A stretch of 64,000 nucleotides of DNA from an uncultured Flavobacteriaceae bacterium (lineage in GTDB: Bacteria > Bacteroidota > Bacteroidia > Flavobacteriales > Flavobacteriaceae). The notes beneath the pieces are model-generated. The model was not told where the DNA came from and did no database searches. It saw nothing but the letters and a program-made list of their open reading frames with translations. Position 1 is the first letter of the stretch. Each line of letters begins with the position of its first letter. The position numbers were made by a program, and so were the translations under genes. Positions 53,810 through 63,500 of the stretch are shown one piece after another. The stretch is taken from the NCBI GenBank assembly GCA_947500385.1, contig CANMSA010000001.1:372001-436000 (forward strand), given 5' to 3'.

Positions 53810-54564
53810 TGCACTCTTCTTTTGACATTTCTAAAGATCAACTTCCTTTAAAAAAGATACTCTGGTATCATTTTTATCCAGGTATCATTATCACCCTCGT
53901 ATATCTTTTTATCAGTGAGTACCTCGTTGAACATGGTTTTCCAGGCCTATCGGCATTATTATTCATAGAATTGCTAGTGCTAGCCCCTATTGCTTTTCTG
54001 CACATGGGTTGGAAAGGCAAACAACTTAATGGCTCTTTTTCACTAAAACGGGTCATTGCCTTTTGTGACAAACTGAGCCTTAAACAATATCTAAAATGGT
54101 CGCTTTTAGGAATTCTTGGTTGTGTATTGATCTACGGTCCTTTATATCCGATAGGATTATATTTAAAAGACACCCTCTTTTCCTGGCTTCCCGCTTGGTA
54201 CTTTGATCCCGGCTTTGGTACTACTGATATGACTTTGATAGCGAAGGTCTTTCTCTTTGCCATCTTTATTGACGGCATCGTAGGGCCGGTCGCGGAAGAA
54301 TTATTTTTTCGAGGGTATTTACTCCCACGTATGGCTTACTTAAAAAAATGGGCGCCGATTCTGAATGGGGCCTTGTTCGGCCTTTATCATTTTTGGCAAC
54401 CACACAATTACTTGGCTATTATGGGGGTTGGCATCGTTATTAGTTATGTCGTATGGAAAAAAAAGAACGTATACCTTGGCATCATCATACATTGTACCCT
54501 AAACATTTTGGGCGCCCTATCGGGATTCATTGCCGCCAGTGGAGGGGAATTGATTGCACGCTAG
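53809..54564 (+). CDS. CPBP-family intramembrane metalloprotease
   Basis: A 251-residue membrane protein with about seven helices and the three CPBP (ABI/Rce1) motifs: EELFFRGYLL (Glu-Glu and Arg, about 164-173), FGLYHFWQPHNY (His, about 190-203) and a final HCTLN (His/Asn, about 227-231). These enzymes cleave membrane proteins or act as bacteriocin-immunity proteins. It lies 115 bp downstream of the second AraC gene in the same direction. A 13-bp hairpin covers its start. Confidence 0.88.
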   Translation: MHSSFDISKDQLPLKKILWYHFYPGIIITLVYLFISEYLVEHGFPGLSALLFIELLVLAPIAFLHMGWKGKQLNGSFSLKRVIAFCDKLSLKQYLKWSLLGILGCVLIYGPLYPIGLYLKDTLFSWLPAWYFDPGFGTTDMTLIAKVFLFAIFIDGIVGPVAEELFFRGYLLPRMAYLKKWAPILNGALFGLYHFWQPHNYLAIMGVGIVISYVVWKKKNVYLGIIIHCTLNILGALSGFIAASGGELIAR

Positions 54565-54593
54565 TCTTGAAACAAAGAAGTAATAAATGTGAA

Positions 54594-54634
54594 GATATTA
54601 GAGGCTTGTAAATAGTAGGCAAACCTCTAATATC
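54594..54634. other. 11-bp inverted repeat at the convergent boundary
   Basis: GATATTAGAGG (54594-54604) and CCTCTAATATC (54624-54634) are perfect inverted repeats with a 19-nt loop, between the converging CPBP and YegP-like genes. There is no T-run on either strand. It may end transcripts by another mechanism. Confidence 0.35.
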
Positions 54635-54707
54635 CTAGTGGGCTCTCAAAAATGCGCGCCCCGACTTACCTGTAGTAAGTGTTCATACACTGATCGGCGT
54701 CGACTAC

Positions 54708-55037
54708 TTACGAATTATCCTCGACCGTGGCGTCAATCGCATTATTGGTAACGGAAGTGATTCCACCTTCCATTGCCGCAACACTCGAATACATCTCACT
54801 GGTACCGATTACCTGATTATTGCCCGCTCGGAGATTAAAGTACGGACTGCCGTCAGAAGCCGTTTTACGATCGTACCTGGTTTGATCAACGGCATTTGTT
54901 CTAACGGAGGTAATCCCATTCTCGCAAGCCGATTTCGTGGTATAGCCTTCACTTTTTAAAATGACTTCCCCGTTCCCAGCTTTCAGGTTAAACCGAAACT
55001 GATTTGACGCATCTTTTTTAATTACAAATTTTCCCAT
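54708..55037 (-). CDS. YegP/DUF1508-family protein
   Basis: A 109-residue protein made of two DUF1508 repeats: MGKFVIKKDASNQFRFNLKA with GITSVRTNA, and a second unit SPYFNLRAGNNQVIGTSEMY with GGITSVTNNA. It has no signal peptide. It lies 60 bp after the AAA+ ATPase stop on the same strand, so it may be the last gene of the eCIS-like block. The role of DUF1508 is unknown. Confidence 0.9.
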   Translation of the reverse strand: MGKFVIKKDASNQFRFNLKAGNGEVILKSEGYTTKSACENGITSVRTNAVDQTRYDRKTASDGSPYFNLRAGNNQVIGTSEMYSSVAAMEGGITSVTNNAIDATVEDNS

Positions 55038-55097
55038 GATGGTATGTTTAAGGTTATTAACTATGTATTGTCTTTTATTTATATATGAGGCAAGAAA

Positions 55098-56414
55098 TCA
55101 TCGCATGATCCTTCCCCCTTTTTGAAACTCTCTTCGAATACCGCTGGTAATATAGGAAGCGGTTATTGTTTTCTTTTTTTCCTCCAAAGCACACAAACAG
55201 GCATACTGCACTACATTCATGATTTCCGCTCCTGAAATCTCGTACTTCCTTGCCATACTGCCCAAATCTAAATCGGGGCTTAATTTTACTACCGAGGGAA
55301 ACGCTTTTTCCCATAAGATCAGGCGTTCCGCTGCCTTTGGCATTGGAAAGTGGACAATGGATTGAAAACGGCGTATAAACGCTTCATCAATATTGCTTTT
55401 GAAATTGGAAGCGAGAATCACGAGGCCTTTGTACCCTTCGATACGTTGTAATAGATATGAAACTTCTTGGTTCGCATATTTGTCATGTGCGTCTCGCACA
55501 CTAGTGCGCTTCCCGAACAGCGCGTCACATTCATCACAAAAAAGGATATTATCCGTCTTCTCTGCTTTGGCCAACAAATTGGACAAGTTTTTTTCTGTTT
55601 CCCCTATAAATTTAGAAACCACCATAGAAAGATCTATTCGATAAACTTGTTTTCCCGTATACTTTCCCAATAAATTGGCGGTGAGGGTTTTTCCTGTTCC
55701 AGGCGGACCATAAAAAAGTGCTCGGTATCCAGGCTTTATCTTTTTACCCAGGCCCCAATCATCCAACAACGTATCCCCATAGGTAACCCATGTCTGTAAT
55801 TCTGATACTTGACGTTGCGTTTCCTCATTTAAGACTAAATCATCCCATTCCATTTCAGTGGTAATTAGTTCTGCAGGGAACTTCATACTAAACCTTGGCG
55901 TACGCATCTTACCCAAAACAAAGAGTTCTATATAATCTGAGGATAGCACCAGCTTACCACTCATTACCGGTTCTCCTTCTGAAGCTTCTTCTAGCCATAG
56001 TATGTGCTTTTTGGCAAAAAGGTGGTCGGATCCGAACAGTTCATATATGGGTTTTCGATTTTTAAAATTATCACCGTCCAACAAAAAGAGTGCCGTCTGT
56101 CCTGTGGGCAAAAATCCCCTGAAATTCTTTCCCCGAACGCCTCCCAACTGCGGGAAGTCTCCTGTAGCCGCCAATTTGCCTTGAATAATCTGATCTAAAA
56201 GATTGCTCGCGATATGTGGGCAAAGGGCCAACAATACCACTATCTTTTCTTGCTTCTGCAACTTTGCCTGTTTTAATACCTCGGGAATATGTATTCCCCA
56301 CTTGCTCAATGGTGGCATCTTAGGTTCTTTGGTGGTACTACTGGGATCAAAGTAACGATCCAGTCGGTATCTAACAAAAGCTTCTAAGTATTTGAATTCT
56401 GGCAAATCTGTCAT
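55098..56414 (-). CDS. AAA+ ATPase, Afp15/PVC15-like
   Basis: A 438-residue ATPase. A non-AAA N-terminal region (about 1-200) is followed by the AAA+ core: Walker A GPPGTGKT (236-243), Walker B ending DECD (294-297; the fourth residue pattern is usually DExD), and sensor/arginine region ILASNFKSNIDEAFIRRF. Single ATPases of this layout are a standard part of eCIS loci (Afp15/PVC15), where they act in assembly or cargo loading. Two DUF4157 genes lie upstream on the same strand, the nearer one 20 bp away, which supports that role. A general Cdc48/FtsH-type helper ATPase is the alternative. Confidence 0.78.
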   Translation of the reverse strand: MTDLPEFKYLEAFVRYRLDRYFDPSSTTKEPKMPPLSKWGIHIPEVLKQAKLQKQEKIVVLLALCPHIASNLLDQIIQGKLAATGDFPQLGGVRGKNFRGFLPTGQTALFLLDGDNFKNRKPIYELFGSDHLFAKKHILWLEEASEGEPVMSGKLVLSSDYIELFVLGKMRTPRFSMKFPAELITTEMEWDDLVLNEETQRQVSELQTWVTYGDTLLDDWGLGKKIKPGYRALFYGPPGTGKTLTANLLGKYTGKQVYRIDLSMVVSKFIGETEKNLSNLLAKAEKTDNILFCDECDALFGKRTSVRDAHDKYANQEVSYLLQRIEGYKGLVILASNFKSNIDEAFIRRFQSIVHFPMPKAAERLILWEKAFPSVVKLSPDLDLGSMARKYEISGAEIMNVVQYACLCALEEKKKTITASYITSGIRREFQKGGRIMR

Positions 56415-56434
56415 TGTAATACAATTGTTTTAAT

Positions 56435-57769
56435 TTAACGTACTGGCAGCCACCCGCCGCTTGCCCAGTTTAAAAAAGGAGGTAGCGATTTTCTATCTTC
56501 AATGAATTTAGCCTGCTGCTCGGCATTCCAAAACCGCCACGGAATACGAAAACGAATCATAGGATGGTAATTATAAGCACCTGAACGTGTACCTGTTAAC
56601 AGCCATGAGGCTAGTTGTGCGCTTAAAGCACTTGGTATGTATCCATACGGGACACCGTTTTGATGCTGCCATACATGCGCGGCTTCATGAATTAGCGTAC
56701 TGTCTGAAATGGCTCCTGGGCTCGCTATCAAGTTTCCTATGGTTCTGGCAACGCCATCGGGCGAGCATATACTGTTTTGACAAATCCGCACTGAAAAGTA
56801 GTTTAAATGGGGGCCGTACACCGGCATTAAAACACCTATTTCCCGTCTATTCAAAGGCCTCCCAAGAGCGCTTCCGATCAAGGTAGTGGTATCTGGAATT
56901 AAATTGCGAAGAGGGCCCAATATGGGACTCGTTTGAGGATCTCTCTGAATCTTGGGTAGGATCGTTTTATTTTGCTGCACTACATGTGTTAATTCATGTG
57001 CCAAAAGGCGTTTCCCTTCCGTAGAATCTGGATTATACTTGCCTGCATTAAAGTAAACGTCTTTCCCGTGCGTAAAAGCGTTGGCGCCCAGTTCTTTGTT
57101 CATTTTAACCGCATCCTGATCGGTATGAATGTTGACTCCACTAAAATCAACTCCAAAGGAAGTTTCCATTTCTGTCTTTGTTTTCTTTGACATACTTCGC
57201 CCCCTTCCTGATTTATGTTTCAGCTTCCGTGTTACCCCCGTACTTGCTGTTTGCGGCGTGCGGGCAGTTGTACTTTTTGTTTGAATGGGGGCCGTTTCCT
57301 CCTCCTCTTTTTCCCCATCCATCTTATTGATCATTCCGGATGCTTCTTCTTCCTCCTTTTCTCCATCCATTTTATTGATCATTCCCTCCTCTTCCTCAAG
57401 ACCTGGCATCTTTTCGGTTTCTGGCTTTTCCTGAATCAATTTATCTTCTTCCATACGCTGTTCCGCCGTACCGAGCTTTTCATCTTTCAAGGGAGTGGCC
57501 AGTGATTCTCGTTGAATGCTACTGATCTCTTTGTTCTGAATGTCTGGTTTTGCGGTTTTGTTGACAACAGCATTTGCCACATTATCCGCTTCTTTCTCAT
57601 ATTTATCCCCGGCTTCGCCCACCTTCAGCTTCGTTTGAACAGTTCCCTTGGAAGAACCATTGAAAAAAGGTTTTTTAACCTCCTTTCCAAAAAACGATGC
57701 TTCTTCTTTCCCTGATTCCTCATTGGTATGTGGACTCTTGTTTCGGCTACTTGAGAATATACTTTTCAT
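56435..57769 (-). CDS. DUF4157 (eCIS core domain) protein with second zinc-protease-like motif
   Basis: A 444-residue protein without a signal peptide. The N-terminus has the usual linker VQTKLKVGEAGDKYEKEADN (about 44-63) and a duplicated acidic 16-residue segment (129-160). The DUF4157 core (about 196-266) reads FGVDFSGVNIHTD, AFTHGKDVYFNAGKY and HELTHVVQQ (His258, Glu259, His262). A second HExxH, HEAAHVWQHQ (361-370), lies in the C-terminal domain near ASWLLTGTRSGAYNYHP. DUF4157 marks eCIS cargo or loader proteins. The two HExxH motifs suggest metal sites, but protease activity is unproven. Confidence 0.82.
   Translation of the reverse strand: MKSIFSSSRNKSPHTNEESGKEEASFFGKEVKKPFFNGSSKGTVQTKLKVGEAGDKYEKEADNVANAVVNKTAKPDIQNKEISSIQRESLATPLKDEKLGTAEQRMEEDKLIQEKPETEKMPGLEEEEGMINKMDGEKEEEEASGMINKMDGEKEEEETAPIQTKSTTARTPQTASTGVTRKLKHKSGRGRSMSKKTKTEMETSFGVDFSGVNIHTDQDAVKMNKELGANAFTHGKDVYFNAGKYNPDSTEGKRLLAHELTHVVQQNKTILPKIQRDPQTSPILGPLRNLIPDTTTLIGSALGRPLNRREIGVLMPVYGPHLNYFSVRICQNSICSPDGVARTIGNLIASPGAISDSTLIHEAAHVWQHQNGVPYGYIPSALSAQLASWLLTGTRSGAYNYHPMIRFRIPWRFWNAEQQAKFIEDRKSLPPFLNWASGGWLPVR
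57290..57385 (-). repeat. 2 x 48-bp in-frame repeat in the DUF4157 gene
   Basis: Two adjacent 16-residue units (GMINKMDGEKEEEEAS and GMINKMDGEKEEEETA, residues 129-160) form an acidic linker between the N-terminal linker and the DUF4157 core. The DNA is nearly identical and may vary in copy number. Confidence 0.75.
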
Positions 57770-57779
57770 CTTATTTGAT

Positions 57780-58544
57780 TTAGGTGTTCATTCGTTCTAA
57801 AAACTCATCGGTAAGGTCTGCGTAGTCAAAAGCACCGTTGGCGTTGGCGTCATGGTTGAAAATATGAGTGCCATTTTCTTGCGCGTTGGCAAGCGCAATA
57901 TTGGTTCTAATGTGCGTTGCAAAGACATTCTTAGCGGTAAACTCGGTCTCAAGTTCTTTCTTTATCTGACGATTCATTTTCTTTCGTTCGTCGTACTTGG
58001 TCAGTACAAAGCCCAATAGCGTTATTTTTTTATTCAGTTTTCGAATGCGTTTAAAATGTGCCAAAAAACTACGGGCCCCTTTTAAAGGTAAAAATTCTGC
58101 CTGCAAAGGAATTAGCACATAATCGCTTGCCACCAAAGCGTTGATGGTGAGCATTCCCATAGACGGGGGACAATCAATGAATACAAAATCATACCCGGTC
58201 AGCGATCGTATCAATTGAGAAAGGATATGTTCCCGACCATAAACGCTTGACAGTTCCAATTCTGCATTGGCCAGGTCGAGCGATGCAGGAATGAGATCCA
58301 AACCCGACTTCTTTACCAACACCTCCAATAAATCTGTCTCTTCTCCCATCGCTTCTTTGTGCAACACCGAATAGATGGCCTTCTCATCTTCTTCTACCCC
58401 CAACGATTGAGAAAGATTGGCCTGGGGATCTACATCGAGCAATAGTACCTTTTTGCCTCTTGTTTTCAATCCGGCAGCCAAGTTGATTGCGGTGGTGGTT
58501 TTCCCAACACCTCCTTTGAAATTTGCTATTGCTATTACTTTCAT
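57780..58544 (-). CDS. ParA-like ATPase
   Basis: A 254-residue ParA/Soj-type ATPase with the deviant Walker A AIANFKGGVGKTTTAINLA (about 4-22), Walker A' LLLDVDPQANLSQSLG and Walker B FVFIDCPPSMGM. No ParB, parS-like repeat or replication gene is nearby. It sits between a DUF4157 gene (10 bp downstream) and the haloperoxidase gene. In this setting it may position injection particles or cargo in the cell, rather than partition a replicon; that is inference. Confidence 0.85.
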   Translation of the reverse strand: MKVIAIANFKGGVGKTTTAINLAAGLKTRGKKVLLLDVDPQANLSQSLGVEEDEKAIYSVLHKEAMGEETDLLEVLVKKSGLDLIPASLDLANAELELSSVYGREHILSQLIRSLTGYDFVFIDCPPSMGMLTINALVASDYVLIPLQAEFLPLKGARSFLAHFKRIRKLNKKITLLGFVLTKYDERKKMNRQIKKELETEFTAKNVFATHIRTNIALANAQENGTHIFNHDANANGAFDYADLTDEFLERMNT

Positions 58545-58626
58545 CCTATTTCACTTTCTTTTTGGCTTAAATCTGTTCTGCTTATATCATTTGGCAATTT
58601 CCTTCAAGGAAAGAACGGCGTATGGT

Positions 58627-60039
58627 CTACCCCAATTCCCCATTAAAATATTGCATGGCCTTGTTCCAAACTTCGCAACCCACATTCATCCCCAAGGCTC
58701 GGCCTTCCATATCACCATCCTTAAAATGGATACCTCCATAGAGCCTTGAAATACCTGCCTCGTCAGCAGCGTCTTTCAAATTTTTCCAATGAATGGTAAG
58801 GTCTTCGGCGGGGGTACAATCGGGCTCTATTCTGGACCCTCCCTTTGGGATGACCACCGATTCCCCATATTTGCCATTCCCACAAAAACTAGATAACACT
58901 TCTGCGGCGGCGGCACTGAAAGTGCTATGCCCGGAAACATATTCTGCAAAGGGAGGTGTTGGGATGTACGGAAGCCAGTTTTCCCCTTCTATTTCCTTAG
59001 TACCTTCACAAGGTCCGCCCCAGGCAGTAATGCTCTTGCCACGGTATAAATTCTGTATGGCGGAAATGGGACGTACATAATCGTAAAATACTTTACAGTC
59101 CCAGGCTGCAATTGCCGCATCTAAAAGAGCATTTCCGAGCAGAAAAAACAACTTAATATCATACGCATTCTTATGACCGTACATTCTAGAGAGGTAGCGC
59201 GCCTGTCTACAACATTGCTCTGGCGGGGTAGCCGATCGCGAGGTATCATCTTTGACAGCATCTACAAATTTGTCTTCATGCATCCCTGCCCAGAATTCTG
59301 CCACCAACTTTTGGGTATCGGTAAGATTTGCGCTGTAATGCAATACCTGATCGGCCTGTTTTTTGAACTCATTTTTATCACATCCGATCGGGGAAGGTGG
59401 TCTGCACTGTCCCCCCCATAGCAATGCAAAGGGTTTCACCAACCCCCAATGAGCGGTCAAGAACTCTTGCGGCTTATGACCATTTAGCTGCGCTTGCCAA
59501 TGATCTTCGTATTTCATAGGTTGTGGCAGGGGCGGGTTTATAGGGCTATAGTTGCTATAATCGCTGTAGTTCCCTTCCTGTAGGGTCGCATGCTGGTTGG
59601 CGCCATCGCCCATTCTGCATTCGAGCACTAGGAGCCCTGATAGATTGCCTACACCTATGGCATTGTCGGGAATCAGGTTTTTATTGTCAGGGTCAAAATT
59701 ACAATCGCACATAAAATCGCGAAACATGCTTTTCTTTTCTGGGGGTAATTCACACCAAAAAAGGGCCTGCACAACGGTAAATGCAGCATGGCTATATGCC
59801 GTTTCCCTATTTTCGGTAGTACAGTTGCTATCGGGTTGTTTTAGGCGACTGCCGGTCGTGGTGCTCACTTCACAGCCTCCGTCGTTGTAATTCGTCCATG
59901 CATCGTACATGGCCGTATGTACCATCGCCAAGGCCCTAGCGGCCACGGTTGGCGGGAAATTCACATAGTGGATGGCATCGCATACCAAGCGATTCCATTG
60001 GTGGGCTTTGCTGGGGATGTATTGTTTTGTTGTTGCCAT
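58627..60039 (-). CDS. Soluble vanadium-dependent haloperoxidase (PAP2 superfamily)
   Basis: A 470-residue protein without a signal peptide or membrane helix. The vanadate-binding set is complete and correctly spaced: Lys316 and Arg323 (DCKVFYDYVRP), Ser369-Gly370-His371 (VSGHSTF), Arg432 and His438 (SRLYGGIHF). The Lys-Arg spacing of 7 and Arg-His spacing of 6 are those of vanadium chloroperoxidase, as known from the family. It would oxidise halides with H2O2 to hypohalous acid; acid-phosphatase activity is possible in this fold. Which halide cannot be read. Its place among eCIS-type genes makes it a candidate cargo. Confidence 0.85.
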   Translation of the reverse strand: MATTKQYIPSKAHQWNRLVCDAIHYVNFPPTVAARALAMVHTAMYDAWTNYNDGGCEVSTTTGSRLKQPDSNCTTENRETAYSHAAFTVVQALFWCELPPEKKSMFRDFMCDCNFDPDNKNLIPDNAIGVGNLSGLLVLECRMGDGANQHATLQEGNYSDYSNYSPINPPLPQPMKYEDHWQAQLNGHKPQEFLTAHWGLVKPFALLWGGQCRPPSPIGCDKNEFKKQADQVLHYSANLTDTQKLVAEFWAGMHEDKFVDAVKDDTSRSATPPEQCCRQARYLSRMYGHKNAYDIKLFFLLGNALLDAAIAAWDCKVFYDYVRPISAIQNLYRGKSITAWGGPCEGTKEIEGENWLPYIPTPPFAEYVSGHSTFSAAAAEVLSSFCGNGKYGESVVIPKGGSRIEPDCTPAEDLTIHWKNLKDAADEAGISRLYGGIHFKDGDMEGRALGMNVGCEVWNKAMQYFNGELG

Positions 60040-60094
60040 TGTTCTTTTTTTTTATAAGTTTCTTTAGATCGTTTTGTTTTAAGGTCGCATCGGT

Positions 60095-60568
60095 TTAACT
60101 GTTTGATTCTTCTATGGTTGGTCTGTCAAAAAAATTATCTCCCTTGATAATACTTTCTACAACCTCCGTTAATGAAACACCCGCAAAAATCGAATCTTCT
60201 ATAAACAGTGAGCCTAGTTGTACAATGTAAACAGCATACGCGCCATTACCGAGTGCATTTGTTGGGTCATAGAAATAAATACTGCCGCCGGCATCATCTC
60301 CAATTACGAACATATCCGGAATATTTTCTATAAACCGTTCATCCATATTATGGCCAATCAAAATTTTTGGGGATTCCAGGTGTATGACCATTTCATCTCC
60401 TTTAATGGTGCCTTGATGAAAGGTTTTTACAAAGCTCAAATAGTCCTTGGGCAGTTTCAATGAATGTACTTCTTGGAGTTCATCAACAAACCGAAGCCCA
60501 TCAGCTTGCTCATCGGGCCTACTTTCTTTTGGCAAGGACTTTATTAATTTTATTAAATTATTTTTCAT
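60095..60568 (-). CDS. SUKH (SMI1/KNR4) family immunity protein
   Basis: A 157-residue soluble acidic protein of the SMI1/KNR4 superfamily: LKLPKDYLSFVKTFHQG near the start (usual LPxxYxxFL motif), MFVIGDDAGGSIYFYDP (GxGxxxY-type motif) and a late helix (TEVVESIIKGDNFFD). SUKH proteins are typical immunity partners of polymorphic nuclease toxins. It starts 15 bp after the stop of the DUF4157-toxin gene, exactly where such an immunity gene is expected. It should bind and block the toxin's C-terminal domain. Confidence 0.82.
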   Translation of the reverse strand: MKNNLIKLIKSLPKESRPDEQADGLRFVDELQEVHSLKLPKDYLSFVKTFHQGTIKGDEMVIHLESPKILIGHNMDERFIENIPDMFVIGDDAGGSIYFYDPTNALGNGAYAVYIVQLGSLFIEDSIFAGVSLTEVVESIIKGDNFFDRPTIEESNS

Positions 60569-60583
60569 ATTATATAAATGGTA

Positions 60584-63500
60584 TTAAGGGGTCCAACTTC
60601 CAAAGTATTTTACTAAGCTGCCAGGGTCGGTCGTTTCTATTTGACGATATAGCTGTCCAAAATAAGTGTCACTGTCATTGATTATTCTTTGGGCATGCAC
60701 CGTTGGCACATCTGCTGCCTGCATGTCTGCTATCATAAGTTGTCGTTCATCTGCGTAGGTCCTTGTTGCACGTCCAGCCCTTCTAGTTCTTGATGCTTGC
60801 CTAGCAGTAATTCTTTGATGGGGAGAACCTGTTTTAGAATCCCTCAGCAAAATAGCCGGGCAATCGTTTCTTCTGTAACCGGGAATCCTCTTGGCCCAAG
60901 TATCCTGAATACCATGATGGGATTGAAAGAAGTTTTGTGTACCGCGGGTCCCGGATAGTGTGCCGTGATTGCTAACCTCATATTCCCAAATTTTGGTTCC
61001 TCCCGGTCTGCTATATTCCCATCTACCACCTACGAGTCTTGCGGTAGCCCCTGGTTCAACGACATTATCTACAGCTATAGCACGATTTAAGCGTCGTTCC
61101 AAATCAGCGACATCGGATACACTTTCAATTGTATCAATGGCCGGCGTCAGGTTTCTTCTTCTCAACGGATGATTCAAATATTCCCTTAATCCCTTATGAG
61201 ACTGTAATTCAGGGAATCTATTAATTAGGGTTTCCAACCTTCCTAAATCGCTTGCCGATGGCCTTGGTCTTGTCGGGATACATGGACTACTACATTGAGT
61301 CAACAATCTGCGAACCGCCGGATTCATTTCGGAATAAAACCTTCTTAAACCGGGGTTGTCCCTAAACAACCTTCTGGTAAGGGGATTGAGGTTGTTTTCC
61401 CAACGCCTGGTAGCGGGTGGCAATTCTACCCCACCCGGGCCAACGACTTTTAATCTCCTTGCCAAGGCCACTTCCCCTACTTCAAGGACAATGGACACCC
61501 CCAAACCGATCCATGCCCACATCAAGGCATTCTCGGCTTGTTCTACTGTAACCCTTCGTATATCTTGACGCGTATCCATTCGAGCCATGTCAAGAACTTC
61601 TTGGGCATCAACGACGTCTTTGACACCCATTCCAATACTCACAGCCAGATCAATCGCTTTCAGTAAAATACCTCCGACCCCCGGTACCAGCATACTCGCC
61701 ACCGAAAGACTGACCATACCAGCGACCAATAGAAGTTCTTCAAAAGCACGTTCTGAACTTTCTTTCCAATGCCATGCGACAATGGTACGTGCCAAAAAGG
61801 GATTATTTTCGGCGGTCACCTCTCCTCTAAGAACTTGCAGTGTAAGGGTCCCTTCTGGAAATTCACTGATGCCAAGACGCGCCCTGGCCTCGTCATATAC
61901 TTCACCTGCATAATCCAGAGGGTCAAAATCCCCATCATTGATATCTTCTTTGACAGAATCGTACAATTCAATGGCTTCCAATAGCTCTTCCTTCCGTTCC
62001 TCTGCTCCGTCAGGATCCAAACGAATGGCTGCCTCATCTTCCATAAAAGTGGCCGCGTCCCTCAATTTTGAAACATCCGATTTTCTAACAATCTCGCCAT
62101 TTAACTCAATAGACTCGTAGTTATCCTCTTCAAGGTTATTGGCAATATCCTGATACTCTTCGGCCCCTGCACGTAAACGAATGGCAAATTCATAATTGGC
62201 GATATCCCAATTGTCGTACATGCCTTGCATCTCATCCCGATTGCGCTTGAGTTTTTCCTTTGCAATGGTCTTCAGCATTTCGAGCCACTCATTTTCTATG
62301 AATTCATTGGCATTATCCGCCACATTTTCAATGACTTCCGCAATATCTTCGAATTCCACGTTCACCGACTCACGAATTGCCTCCCTTGCCCTTCTCTCTT
62401 GCTCTTCAATGAGATCTGAAAATTCGGAGTAGGTGGAAAACAACTGGGGTAACATGAAAACTCCGGCCATTTCGGCAGGATACGCAAGCGTATTTAGAAT
62501 ATTCCTCCCAAAGTCAATGATTTCTTTGGTGATTGCACTGCCGGGAACCACACTATCCAATAAATTGTAAGTAGCCCTAGCGATTTCGGTCGCTATTGTG
62601 AAGTAATCATAAGGATTGTTGGCTATGTTCGCTATGTCGGTATCTAACTCATCTATAGGAGTATTGGTCAATTCATCGGCTAATGTATCGTTATACATTT
62701 CCCGACCTTTTGCCAGGGTATGATACAACACCAAACTTCTAAATCTACCTTCTTCAATGGCCGCAAAGCGCAAGGCATATAGCATATCCGGGTCCGAAAG
62801 GGAGAATTCCATGAACTTATCGACCAAATGGTTTAACAAACCTTCTTTATAGTTTTCTAAATCAAGCGCTTCCAGCCATTGTTCAGGTGATAATCCACTT
62901 ACCGCCCACTCGTCTAATAAATAACTGATCATCAATCCCGGTACGTCGTATTCAATGAAGTCGGCCAACAACAACTCCCGCTCAGCTTCTATTTCTTCCG
63001 CGCTATTTTCTGGTCGGAAATCTTCGATGTTAAAGTTTTCGGGAACATATTGGATGGCCTCGATTTGCGGAATCCAGTGGAACAGAAATTTCTCGCTATG
63101 AACTTGCAGGGTTTCCTCGGTAAAGTCATCGACCGTGAGCGTACGCAATACAAAATCGGAATAAACGATGCCTTCAAACTCATCGAGATCCGGACTGATC
63201 GCACCCGCAACGGGATCATTGCCACTTACTTCTGATAACATGATGGATAATACCAGTTGATACAAATCAAAGTCTGACGCCTGCATTAAGTTTTCTGGCT
63301 CCCAAGGCAAACGTGCTTGCAAGGCCGGAATGACTACGTTCCAATCTATGGCAGCCGGGTCATAGTTTGTATTGTTTTCGAGATATTCTTCCAGTTTGTA
63401 TAAAATCACATTCTCCGTAATGGATCGTATTCTTGCACTGATCCGCGCCTCGAGCAGCGGCATTTCAATCACTCCGCCTACCCTTGCCCAAGCCCTTGCA

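Noticed and set aside
57780-58544. Plasmid partition locus
   Set aside because: ParA is alone; there is no ParB, centromere-like repeat or replication protein, and the surroundings are chromosomal.
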